The position numbers and the translations under genes are program-made. Shown here in pieces: positions 1 through 10,311 of a stretch of DNA of 64,000 nt (the first letter of the stretch is position 1; the number at the start of each line of letters is the position of its first letter). The DNA is from Penium margaritaceum. Taxonomy: Eukaryota; Streptophyta; Zygnematophyceae; Desmidiales; Peniaceae. The stretch is from positions 80,629 to 144,628 of the forward strand of contig SZWC01000845.1 of NCBI GenBank assembly GCA_023375785.1, in the 5' to 3' direction. Under the pieces are notes generated by a model. That model saw only the letters and a list, made by a program, of their open reading frames with translations, did no database searches and was not told the origin of the DNA.

Positions 1-135
1 ACCCTGTACATTGCTAATTGTCATTAACGTGTATTTTCCAGCCCTGGCTTCCAGACATCTCCAAGTCTATCTTTCCACTGCGACTGTGCTCTCCACACAC
101 TAAAGCCCAATCTGCAGAGAGCACCCACTCTCAGA
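1..135. other. Non-satellite sequence at the window edge
   Basis: The first ~135 bases do not match any monomer of the satellite that follows. Monomer F becomes recognisable from about 135 (cctttggttggtcactg-like stretch) and runs on normally. The piece could be the true edge of the array, or the end of another insertion lying mostly outside the window. No ORF, LTR terminus or known motif was recognised in it. Confidence 0.5.
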
Positions 136-3100
136 CTTTGGTTGGTCACTGTGCACGCTAGCCACACCGTGCCTCTACTTGTTGAAGGTGTTTGTACTTG
201 CTAGTTGATAACTAGTGTTCCCAACCCATTTTTTCCCCCTCTCACTATTTGTGACTCATGTTATGAGTTTTCGACGTTGACCACACACTGTGAAGTTATT
301 TTGGTCATGGTTAGTGGCACATGCCTACTTTGGTTTGTCACTATACATGGTTGCCACACCGTGTCACTACGTACTGAATGTCTTTGTGCATTCTAGTTCA
401 TAGCTCGTGTTCCCAAACAATTGTTACCCCCTCTGACTATTTGTGACTCTTGTTGTGAGTTGTCAACATTGAGCACATGAAGTGAAATTCTTTGGTCATG
501 GTCACTGACATATGAATATTTTTGTTGGTAACTGTGCATGGTAGCCACACTGTGCCACTACATGTTGAAGGTCTTTGTGGTTGCTAATCGATAACTAGTA
601 TTCACAAACCATTGTTTCCCCCTCTAGCCATCTGTGACTCGTGTTATGAGATGTCAAAGTTGACCACACATAGTGACATTCTTTGGTCATGGTTAGTGAC
701 ACATGCCTACTTTGGTTGGTCATTGTCCATTGTAGCCACACCGTGCCACTACTTATTGAAGGTCCATGTGCTTGCTATTTGATACCCGGTGTTTCCAAAC
801 CATTGTTTCCCCCCTCTGACCATTTGTAACTCGTATTATGAGTTGTCAACGTTGACCACACACAGCGGATTTCTTTGGTCAAAGGCAGTATACATGCCTT
901 CTTGGGTCAGTCATTGTGCATGGTAGCCACACCGTGCTACTTCTCATTGAAAATTGTTGTACTTGCTAGTTGAAAACGAATATTGCGAAACCATTGTTTC
1001 CCCCTCTGACCATTTGTGACTCGTGTTAAGGGTTGTGAACGTTGACCACCCATGCTGATATTCTTTGGTCATCGTCAGTGACATATGCCTAGTTTGGTTG
1101 TTCGGTGTGCATAGTAGCTGCACTGTGCCACTACTTCTTGAAATTCTTTGTCCTTTCTAGTCGATACATAGGGTTCCCAAACCATTGTCTCTCCCTCACA
1201 CCATTTCTGACTCGTGTTATGAGTTGTCAATGTTGAGCATACATAGTGGATTTCTTTGGTCATAGTCAGTGACGTATGCATCCTTTGGTTGCTCACTCTG
1301 CAGGCTAGCCACACCGTGCCTCTACTTGTTCAAGGTGTTTGTACTTGCTAGTTGATAACTAGTGTTCGCAACCCATTGTTTTACCCTCTGACCACTTGTG
1401 ACTCGTGTAATGAGTTTTCAACGTAAACCACACATTGTGAAATTGTTTTGGTCATGGTTAGTGGCACATGCCTACTTTGGGTTGTCACTGTACATGGTTG
1501 CCACGCCGTGTCACCGCGTACTGAAGATATTTGTGCATTTTAGTTCATAGCCAGTATTACGAAACCATTTTTACCCACTCTGACTATCTGTTACTCTTGT
1601 TGTGAGTTGTCAACATTGACCACATGAAGTGAAATTCTTTGGTCATGGTCAGTGACATATGCATACTTTGGTTGGTCACTCTGCATGGTAGCGACACTGT
1701 GTCGCTACATGTTGAAAGTCTTTATGGTTGCTAATTGACAACTAGTATTCACAAACCATTGTTTTCCCCTCTGACCATTTGTGACTCGTGTTATGAGTTG
1801 TCAAAGTTGACCACACATAGTGACATTCTTTCGTCATGGTCAGTGACACATGCTTACTTTGGTTGGTTATTGTACATCATAGCCACACCATGCCACTACT
1901 TAATGAAGGTCCTTGTCCTTGCTAGTTGATACCTGGTGTTCCCAAACCATTGTTTCCCCATCTGACCATTTGTGACTTGTATTATGAGTTGTCAACGTTG
2001 ACCACACACAGCGGATTGTTTTGGTCAAAGGCAATACATATGCCTAACTTGGTCGGTTATTGTGCATGGTAGCCACACCGTGCTACTACTTATTGAAGGT
2101 CGTACTTGCTAGTTGAAAACTAAAATTCCAAAACCATTGTTTCCCCCTCTGACCATTTGTGACTCGTGTTATGGGCTGTGAACGTTGACCACCCACGCTG
2201 ATATTCTTTGGTCATCGTCAGTGACATATGCATTGTTTGGTTGTTTGGTGTGCATAGTAGTCACATCGTGCCACTACTTATTGAAGTCGTTTGTCTTTTC
2301 TAGTCGTTACATAGGGTTCCCAAACCATTGTCTCTCCCTCTGACCATTTGTGACTCGTGTTATGAGTTGTCAATGTTGACCGCACAAAGTGGATTTCCTT
2401 GGTCTTAGTCAGAGAAATATGCATCCTTTGGTTGGTCACTGTGCACGCTAGCCACACCATGCCTCTACTCGTTGAAGGATTTTGTACTTGCTAGTTGATA
2501 ACTAGTGTTCCCAACCCATTGTTTCCCCCTCTGACCATTTTTGACTCGTGTTATGAGTTTTCAACGTCAACCACACACTGTAAAATTCTTTTGGTTATGG
2601 TTAGTGGCATATGCCTACTTTGGTTTGTCACTGCACAATGGTTGCCATGCCATGTGACTACATATTGAGGGTCCTTGTGCTTTGTAGTTGACAGCCAGTG
2701 TTCCCAAACCATTGTTACCCCCTTTTGACTCTCTATGACTCTTGTTATGGGTTGTCAGCTTTGACCACATGAAGTGAAATTCTTTGGTCATGGTCAGTGA
2801 CATATGCATACTTTGGTCGGTCACTGTGCATGGTAGCCACACTGTGCCACTACATATTGAAGGTCTTTGTAGTTGCTAATCCATAACTAGCATTCACAAG
2901 CCATTGCTTCCACCTCGGACCATTTGTGACTCGTGTTATGAGTTGTCAAAGTAGGCCACAGATAGTGATATTCTTTGATCATGATCAGTGACACATGCCT
3001 ATTTTGCTTGGTCATTGTACATGGTTGCTACACTATGCCACTGCTTATTGAAGGTCCCTGTGCTTGCTAGTTGATACCTAGTGTTCGTGAACCATTTTTC

Positions 3101-6100
3101 CCCCCTCTGACCATTTGTGACTCGTGTTATGAGTTCTCAACGTTGACCAGACACTGTGAAATTCTTTTGGTATTGGTTAGTGGCATATACCTACTTTGGT
3201 TAGTCACTGTACATGGTTGCCATGCCGGATCACTACATACTAAAGGTCTTTGTGCTTTCTACCTGATAGCCATTGTTCCCAAACCGTTGCTGACCCCTCT
3301 GACTATTTGTGACTCTTGTTGTGAGTTGTCAATGTTGACCACATGAAGTGAAATTCTTTGGTCATGGTCAGTGACATATGCTTACTTTGGTTGGTCACTG
3401 TGCATGGTAGACGCACTGTGCCACTACATATTGAAGGTCTTTGTACTTGCTAATCGAGAACTAGTGTTCACAAACCATTGTTTCCCCCTCTAACCACTTG
3501 TGACTCGTGTTATGAGTTGTCAAAGTTGACCACACATGGTGACATTCTTTGGTCATGGTCAGTGACACTTGCCTACTTCGGTTGGTCATTGTACATGGTA
3601 GCCACACCGTGCTCCTACTTATTGACAGTCCTTGTGCTTGCTAGTTGATACCTGGTGTTCCCAAACCATTGTTTCCCCCTATGACCATTTTTGACTCGTA
3701 TTATGAGTTTTCAACGTTGACCACACAAAGCGGATTCTGTTGGTCAAAGGCAGTACATATGCCTACTTAGGTTGGTCCTTGTGCATGGTAGCCAGACCGT
3801 GCTACAACTTATTGAAGGCGGTTGTACTTGCTAGTTGAAAACTAGTATTCCAAAACCATTGTTTCCCCCTCTGACCATTTGTGACTCGTGTTATGGGTTG
3901 TGAACCTTGACCACACCTACTGAGATTCTTTGGTCATGGTCGGTGACATATGCATTGTTTGGGTGCTCGATGTGCATGGTAGCCACACCGTGCTACTACT
4001 TATTGAAGGTCGTACTTGCTAGTTGAAAACTAGTATTCCAAAACCATTGTTTCCCCCTCTGACCATTTGTGACTCGTGTTATGGGTTGTGAACCTTGACC
4101 ACACCTACTGAGATTCTTTGGTCATGGTCGGTGACATATGCATTGTTTGGGTGCTCGATGTGCATGGTAGCCACACCGTGCCACTAATTATTGAAGTTTG
4201 TTGTCCTGTCTAGTCGATACATAGGATTCCCAAACCATTGTCTCTCCCTCTGACCATTTGTGACTTGAATTATGAGTTGTCAATGTTGACCATACAAAGT
4301 GGACTTCTTTGGTCATAGTCAGTGACATATGCATCCGTTGGGTGGTTACTGTGCACGCTAGCCACACCGTGCCTCTACTTGTTGAAGGTGTTTGCACTTG
4401 CTAGTTGATAACTAGTGGTCCCAACCCATTGTTTCCCCCCTCTGACCATTTGCGACTGGTGTTATGATTTTTCAACGTTGACCTCACACTATGAAATTCT
4501 TTTGGTCATGGTTAGTTGCATATGTCTACTTTGGTTTGTCACTATACATGGTTGCCACGCCGAGTCACTACATACTAAAGGTCTTTGTGCTTTGTAGCTG
4601 ATGGCCAGTGTTCCCAAACCATTGTTACCCCCTCTCACTATCTGTGACTCTTGTTGTGAGTTGTCAACGTTTACCACATGAAGTGAAATTCTTTGGTCAT
4701 GGTCAGTGACATATGCATGCTTTGGTTGGTCACTGTGCATGGTAGCCACACTGTGCCACTACATTTTGAAGGTCTTTCTACTTGCTAATCAATAACTAGT
4801 ATGCACAATCCATTGTTTCCGCCTCTGACCATTTGTGACTTGTGTTATGAGTTGTCAAAGTAGACCACACATAGTGATAATTTCTGGTCATGGTCAATGA
4901 CACATGCCTACTTTGGTTGGTCATTGTACATGGTTGCCACACTGTGCCACAGCATATTGAAGGTCCCTGTGCTTGCTAATTGATATGTGGTATTCCCAAA
5001 CCATTGTTTCCCCCTCTGACCATTTGTGACTCGTATTATGAGTTGTCAACGTTGACCACACACATCGGATTTCTTTGGTCAAAGGCAGTACATATGCCTG
5101 CTTTGGTCGGTCATTGTGCATGGTAGCCATGCCGTGCTACTACTTATTGAAGGTCGTTGTACTTGCTCGATGAAAAATAATCTCCCGAAACCATTGTTTC
5201 CCCCTCTGACCATTTGTGACTCGTGTTATGGGTTGTGAACATTGACCACTCATACAGAAATTCTTTGGTCATGGTTAGTGACATATGCCTAGTTTGGTTT
5301 TTCGGTGTGCGTAGTAGCCTCACCGTGCCACTACGTATTGAAGTTCTTTGTCCTTTCCAGTCAACACATAGGGTTCCCAAACCATTATCTCTCCCTCTGA
5401 CCATTTGTGACTGGTGTTATGAGTTGTCAATGTTGACCACACATAGTGGACTTTTTTTTTCATAGTCAGTGACGTTTGCATCCTTTGGTTGGTAACTGTT
5501 CAGGCTAGCCACATCGTGCTACTAGTTGTTGAATCTATTTGTACTTGCTAGTTGATAACTAGTGTTCCCAACCCATTGTTTCCCCCTCTGACCCTTGGTG
5601 ACTTGTCTTATGAGTTCTCAATGTTGACCACACACAGTGAAATTGTTTTGGTCATGGTTAGTGGCATATGCCTACTTTGGTTTGTCACTGTACATGGTTT
5701 CCACGCCTGGTCACTACGTACTGAAGATCTTTGTGCATTCTAGCTGATAGCCAGTGTTCCAAAACCATTGTTACCCCCTCGGACTATCTGTGACTCTTGT
5801 TGTGAGTTATCAATGTTTACCACATGAAGTGAAGTTATTTGGTTATGGTCAGTGACATGCATACTTTGTTTGGGCACTGTGCATTGTAGCCACACTGTGC
5901 CACTACATATTGAAGGTCTTTGTACTTGCTAATCGACAACTAGTATTTACAAACCATTGTGTCCCCCTCTGACCATTTGTGACACGTCTTATGAGTTGTC
6001 AAAGTTGACCACACATAGTGACATTCTTTGGTCATGGTCAGTGACACATACCTACTTTGGTTGGTCATTTTGCATGGTAGCCACACCGTGCCAATGCTTA

Positions 6101-6133
6101 TTGAAGGTCCTTGTGCTTGCTAGTTGATACCTT
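136..6133 (+). repeat. Satellite array, block 1: six-monomer higher-order repeat
   Basis: Tandem monomers of about 190-191 bp are arranged in the fixed order A-B-C-D-E-F. Type A monomers (marker gttcccaaccc) start near 217, 1363, 2507, 4417 and 5562, giving a period of about 1145 bp, with one recombinant type-A start near 3082. Diagnostic words are: A cacactgtgaaattcttttgg; B ccacatgaagtgaaattc; C attcacaaaccattg; D cacacagcgg and ggtcaaaggcagt; E cacccatactgaaattc; F tctctccctctgacc. The array is interrupted by Gy1 inside a D monomer. Short open frames of 60-90 codons within it follow the repeat and have no gene features. Monomer length and higher-order organisation resemble centromeric or other heterochromatic satellites; centromere identity is inference. 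Confidence 0.95.
3841..4216 (+). repeat. Tandem duplication of one type-E monomer
   Basis: The segment beginning at 3841 (actagtattccaaaacc) is repeated from 4029 with a period of 188 bp. The two copies match essentially base for base over roughly 150 bp, including private variants such as cctactgagattc and gggtgctcgatg. The junction is an E monomer whose 3' part carries D-type words. This is a recent single-monomer duplication inside the higher-order repeat. Confidence 0.85.
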
Positions 6134-7244
6134 TGATATGCCCAATTTTGCCGCACCCTCAACTTTCTGCACGCTTAATTGGGCTCCGCGCTTGTCCGCG
6201 GAATAGGGGTCCTCACTACCTGAGATGTCTGTGCAGTTGGGCAAGGACGCCACTTCTAGGCAACTGACAATCCGCGGACTACTGGTCTAGACCCTTGCGG
6301 GAGAACCTCACCGGTGAATGTTACTCCGCGGCCAGCTTCTTGCCACATGAAAACCAGCCACCTGGTGGCCTCCAGCTCCTTTCCACGGAACCTCGTTCCA
6401 CGGCTGTGCGCAAGAAAGGGCACCGCCGACAGCTTCCTTCACCCCAGGTTTAGCTCTTCGTGCATTTTGGCCCACCAACTGCGGACACCAGACCAAAGGT
6501 TGTGGAAGGCAGGGGAGCGGAGGGTTGGGAACACAGATGAGAGCGGGTAAACGTCTTTGATAATCAGGATCAGACTACATGAATTGCGGTGTGATCATCC
6601 AGGATGCAATTTGGACTGAGATCACTTGCTCTATTGCTGCATAGGTCTTTATCTAGTCGGGACTCCACACGGCGTGTCTACACGCCGTCGGTCTCACCCC
6701 TCTCATTCCACACTCTTTCCTTCCACTTGGACTTCACGCGGCGCGGCTACGCACCGCGGGTCTCGTCCCAACTCAGCACACTATCTTCTATTGATCTTCT
6801 TCTGCGTCTGCGGCATGTGCACGCGGCCTTCATGTTCTTCCTTGAAGCTTCGTCTTCCGCGGTGTGTTCTCTAGTGGTTTTTCCGTGATTGATGCGTCAA
6901 CTTTCATGGTGATTGGTTCTTGCTCACTTGATTACTCCATTCACCCGCTGGTCCACCTGCCACTGTTTCAGTGTCTACGCGCCTTCCTGCGGCTTGTTCC
7001 TCGTTCCTTTCTCACCACGGATCTCCTTGCCACTGCTTTCCCCCCTCCTTGGTTTCCACCACAAGCGCTTGAGATATCCGTTGACAGGCCGCCTCGTACC
7101 TACCGGCCGCCTCCAGATTCTGCGCCACCCCTTGCTCATCTGCATCCACTAGAGCCAGCGTTTCTTGCGCGGTCCCTATCCTGCCCAGGTCCCATGTCCG
7201 CGGATTAGCCCCACCGCGGAGGAGCGGCAGAAACATGCTTGAAA
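6134..7244 (-). repeat. Gy1 3' LTR
   Basis: About 1111 bp, matching 20046-21152. On the plus strand it starts tgatatgcccaattttgcc and ends aacatgcttgaaa. It contains seven CCGCGG palindromes (near 6196, 6271, 6325, 6753, 6855, 7197 and 7212) and is rich in CG and pyrimidine runs on this strand. It carries short open frames on both strands that are not gene-like. Confidence 0.9.
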
Positions 7245-7246
7245 TT

Positions 7247-7270
7247 GATGCCCCCAACCCCCCTTTTTCA
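7247..7270 (-). other. Gy1 polypurine tract
   Basis: Immediately inside the 3' LTR the plus strand reads gcccccaacccccctttttc, which on the element strand is a purine-rich run GAAAAAGGGGGG followed by TTGGGGGC. Position and composition fit the plus-strand primer site next to a Gypsy 3' LTR. Confidence 0.7.
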
Positions 7271-7290
7271 AAAGACTATGTCCCAGAGTC

Positions 7291-7881
7291 TTAGCATGGC
7301 AGACGCTTGAATTTTCCGCGAGGTCTGGGATGGGCTTGTTCTTGACAAGGTCGGCAGTACTTCTCTGCTTCTCCCCCTTCCCGTTGGTACTTTGCCATGC
7401 ATTTGTCGTGGACGAACAGCCTGCATCGGGTACACCATGATTCTATGGTGGATGCGCTTACCAGCTTCTTGCACGAGGAGCAGTGGGGTGCTCGCTCGTA
7501 CTTCTTACAGCTGGAGCATTGGTAGATTCTCTTCCCCTCCTCACTCCATCCTACTTCCTCGACACATGAGTCATGAGCGAGCTGTCCGCAGTGTTCGCAG
7601 CGGTAGGCTACCCCATTCAGCCATCCAAAGCAGTTATCCCCGCAGCAGTGACACTGGCTATGAGATTTCCACTTGCTCTTCCGCTCTCGGTCCTGGCAGC
7701 AGCGGCAGGTCCAGATACCCTCTTTTCCTTGCTTCCCGTACCGCACGTGACACATCACTTGGCACATTCCGCATGTCTTGACGAACTCTGCTAGCTCTGC
7801 CTCACAGCTCACGCAGACTGGTGCCAACGTTGTGTTGTCATATGCGAGCAAGGCCCCTCCCGCCTGAAGCGCATTGCCCAC
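7291..7881 (-). CDS. Gy1 zinc-finger ORF with tandem PHD-like C4HC3 modules
   Basis: A 196-codon open frame on the element strand, between the integrase end and the 3' LTR. Two modules fit the PHD consensus C4HC3 well. The first is Cys77-x2-Cys80-x14-Cys95-x2-Cys98-x4-His103-x2-Cys106-x15-Cys122-x2-Cys125. The second is Cys134-x2-Cys137-x12-Cys150-x2-Cys153-x4-His158-x2-Cys161-x14-Cys176-x2-Cys179. A looser cysteine cluster occupies residues 23-62. The tail is basic (RPRGKFKR). PHD fingers are known as chromatin readers, often of histone H3 tails; a targeting role here is inference. RING, C1/DC1 or another treble-clef fold is possible because spacing alone does not separate them. This may be the end of a longer frame continuing from the upstream cysteine-rich region. 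Confidence 0.72.
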   Translation of the reverse strand: MGNALQAGGALLAYDNTTLAPVCVSCEAELAEFVKTCGMCQVMCHVRYGKQGKEGIWTCRCCQDRERKSKWKSHSQCHCCGDNCFGWLNGVAYRCEHCGQLAHDSCVEEVGWSEEGKRIYQCSSCKKYERAPHCSSCKKLVSASTIESWCTRCRLFVHDKCMAKYQREGGEAEKYCRPCQEQAHPRPRGKFKRLPC

Positions 7882-7902
7882 ACACTCGTGGCATTGCCCC
7901 GC

Positions 7903-8139
7903 CTAGGGGGAACTTCCTGTGACCAAGCAGGTACGATGGGCTAGTTTTGTGCATCTGGTGCACCTTTCGCCCTTGCTGACGGTCTTGGCACATGTGGGAC
8001 ACACTGCGGCCGGAGCATTCTCTGCAGATGGTTCTTCCTCCTCATCTCCTTTAGAGTCCACCTCTTTCCTTCCTCCGTCATTCGGAGGGGCTTTGGTACT
8101 CCACGCCATTTCTCCGCTTCCCGGCAGCATTGTCCGCAC
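7903..8139 (-). pseudogene. Gy1 cysteine-rich segment with half a PHD-like module
   Basis: A 78-codon frame carrying Cys-x2-Cys-x8-Cys-x2-Cys-x4-His-x2-Cys (CPTC...CTRC....H..C) after an acidic stretch. The Cys-x2-Cys-x4-His-x2-Cys core is the same as in the two clear modules of 7291-7881, so this looks like another repeat of the same fold. It lies between the two larger zinc-finger ORFs and belongs to the same fossil region. Confidence 0.55.
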
Positions 8140-8678
8140 ATCCTGGGTCCGCTATGTTCTCTTGCCTCGTTCCGCGGCCTCTTCATACACTTCTCGCACA
8201 TCCGGCGGTGGTAGATCTTGCAGTCCTCTACAGTGCGGCCCCAGCTGTGTCCACATTGGGCGCACGTCTTGCTCTCCTTCTCCTTTCGCACCTGCTCTGC
8301 CGCTGCTACCTGCCATCCCTGCTGCCACTGCTTCATGGTAGCTCCTGAGATCATGCAAGGCCCTCGCCGTGTTCCAGCCTGTTCTTCCTCCTCTTCCTCC
8401 TCTTCCTCCTCCGGGTCCCATCGTCCGGGCACTCCTCCACTTCCTATGTTCGTGTTTGCTCCGCCATCCCCTCCCATCTCCTCCTCCGCTTCCTCTTTCC
8501 GGGCTTCGTTGACGCATTTCAGGCAAGTGCAGTTTCGCCCAATGCAGCACTTTGCCAGCCCTTGGTGGGCCGGTTGGCCGCAGACGTGGCTCACGACCTT
8601 CAGGAGCAGTTCTTGGGGCAAGTCATCCCCACACCACACACAGGGGCCCGTGTAGGTGGCCATCTCGCGAGGGCTCAT
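7941..8678 (-). pseudogene. Gy1 upstream zinc-finger ORF with acidic linker
   Basis: A 245-codon frame with two cysteine/histidine clusters. The first has Cys13-x2-Cys16-x16-Cys33-x4-His38, then Cys44, Cys45, Cys50, Cys52 and Cys55. The second has Cys139-x2-Cys142-x10-Cys153-x3-His157-x3-Cys161-x2-Cys164 and Cys181-x2-Cys184. Each has enough ligands for two zinc ions, as in cross-brace folds. Between them lies a pure glutamate run (residues ~90-99), encoded by a tcctcctcttcc microsatellite near 8380-8410. It sits directly after the integrase C-terminal region. Taken with the next ORF, the element carries roughly five zinc modules in about 1.4 kb. Exact fold family is unsure. Confidence 0.55.
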
Positions 8679-8753
8679 AGGTGCACCCTTCCGTAAGATG
8701 ACTGCGGGCGCCCTCCGGGTCGTCTCCCCGCTGGCTGGTGGCTGGTGCTCTAG

Positions 8754-9290
8754 CTAGGCTGGCCGCTCTTGCCGGTTCTGCCGCTGGTCCCTTTGCTCCT
8801 CCGCTCGCCGCTGCTGCCCCATTGGGACTTCCCCTGAACACACGTCTTGCACATCGGAGCCCTCCGTTGGCTCCTCCGCCCGGGGCTCTTGGCTCCACGC
8901 TTCCTCTTGCTCTAATGCCTGGGTCTCGCACTGTGCCAGTACCTCCTGCGCTCTCCAACCTCTTGATCCTTTTCGTTCCTCAAGCGGAGGAAGCTTTCCT
9001 CTTGTGCATGGGATGTGTGTCTGCGAATCCGGGGGCAGGAGAATGAACTTGGTAGCCGGGTAGCTCTGCTCGCCGAACCCTTCTGGTCCTTCCAACCACA
9101 CGTGTCGTGCATCCACGGTGGTCACACGGTACACCTGTCGTGCCTCCTCAGCTTCACGCCCCGTGCCTGGGAATGGGCAGAGGTAGACCAGATTTCCCTC
9201 CCTGATTGGGCCGTGATTCAGGCGTCGGTTTGCGGCGTCACATCCGCGCCAGGCCGAGACAGAGGCCCGGAGTCGCGCCTCGACCCTCAC
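8754..9290 (-). pseudogene. Gy1 integrase C-terminal region
   Basis: Residues ~30-75 of this 178-codon frame (GNLVYLCPFPG ... YRVTTVDARHVWLEG) resemble the SH3-like integrase C-terminal domain that follows the Gypsy catalytic core: a G-[DN]-LV start, a YRV strand and a V-L-x-G strand. The remainder is E/Q-rich and low in complexity. No classical chromodomain was seen. It lies between the catalytic core and the zinc-finger region. Confidence 0.6.
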
Positions 9291-9299
9291 CGCTTTTGA

Positions 9300-10150
9300 C
9301 TTCTGGCACCGCTCCCGAAACCACTCGTGAACTTCCCGATCCTTGGCTGCTTCCTACTCCTCCGTTGATCAACCATCCTCCTGCTTTTCTTGTTCCAACG
9401 GCAGCCGCAGTGGTACCTGCGGTATGCCTAATACCGGGCGCGGAGGTTGGCCAAAGAGGAGGGCATGTGGGGAGAACGATGTGGCACGGCTGGGTGTTGT
9501 ATAAATGAAGTGTGCAGCCATTTTCAGGGTTTCCCCCCAGTCCTTGCTCTCCGCGGTGGCTACTGCCCGTTCCAGGATATCGTGCAACCTTTCCACCTGC
9601 CCCTGGGATTGGGGTTGGTATCGTCCGGAGTGTACGTGCTGCACGCCCCATTCCGCAAGCTCCTCGCAGAGCGTCCTCGCGAACTCTGTGCCGTTGTCAG
9701 TGTGGACCACGCGACACCCTCCAAAAAGTAGAAAATTTCTTCCCTAATGAAGCGAGCTGCTCGGGCGGAGGACTTGTCAGGGATGGCAAGGACCCAAACA
9801 TACTTCGTGAAGTGGTCCACTGCTGCGATCCAATATCATTCTCCCTGGGCGCGGCGAGGGCGAGGTCCGGGAAGTCAATGATGATGCGGTCCAGGGGTTT
9901 ACCAATAGGAGAGGGCATGAAGAGGGGCATATCTCGCGGCATCACCTTCCGGCTTTGTTTGCAGGGGGCGCAATGCTGCACCACTTCCCAGATCAGCGCC
10001 ACAAGGTTTGGTACGTGTACGATCTGGGACAAGCGATCCTTGAGTGCTTGCACGGCAATGTGGTGGTGGCGGTGGTATGTCTCGATTACCGCCTTCCGCA
10101 GCGTGAGCCGAGGCACCCACAGCACCTTTGGTGAGGTGCGCCTGAGTCGC
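9300..10150 (-). pseudogene. Gy1 integrase zinc-binding domain and catalytic core
   Basis: Overlapping frames in this stretch show the integrase signatures in order. The HHCC zinc domain runs YHRHHHIAVQAL ... CAPCKQSR, near 9950-10070. A strand with an IIIDFPDL-like core start lies near 9870. Next come the MDHFTKYVWVLAIPDKSS segment near 9760-9820 and HTDNGTEF with the downstream Q-x-E-R-L-H-D glutamate motif near 9560-9705. Integrase inserts the cDNA and leaves a 5-bp target repeat, as seen around Gy1. Broken across frames. It lies unusually far (~4 kb) from RNase H because extra modules intervene. Confidence 0.85.
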
Positions 10151-10311
10151 CCACCCTCCCATGCGTATTGTTCGCATAGGCGGGCGAGGTCATATTTCTT
10201 CCGCCGGTCAAATTCTACCCCCAGTTTAGCCGCCAGTGCCTAATACAACTTCCGCGCCTCCTCTTTCTTCTGCTCATGGGTGGTAGCGCGGAGTAGGATA
10301 TGTGCCGTCTA

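Noticed and set aside
2700-2760. CRISPR-like array from regularly spaced conserved words in the satellite
   Set aside because: The intervening sequence is itself repeated (monomer similarity throughout), the context is eukaryotic and no cas genes are present.
205-6070. Many 60-95 codon ORFs in the satellite with similar peptides (CDSCYEFSTLTTH..., TNQRMHTSLTMTKE...)
   Set aside because: They recur with the repeat on both strands, change frame from monomer to monomer (191 is not a multiple of three) and have no gene context. Repeat shadows.
7291-8678. A host PHD/RING gene captured next to the element
   Set aside because: The ORFs lie inside the LTR pair, in element orientation, between integrase and the polypurine tract, so they are best read as part of Gy1. 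Origin by ancient host capture remains possible.
9512-10243. 243-codon plus-strand ORF over the integrase
   Set aside because: Antisense shadow of the integrase; no motif of its own.
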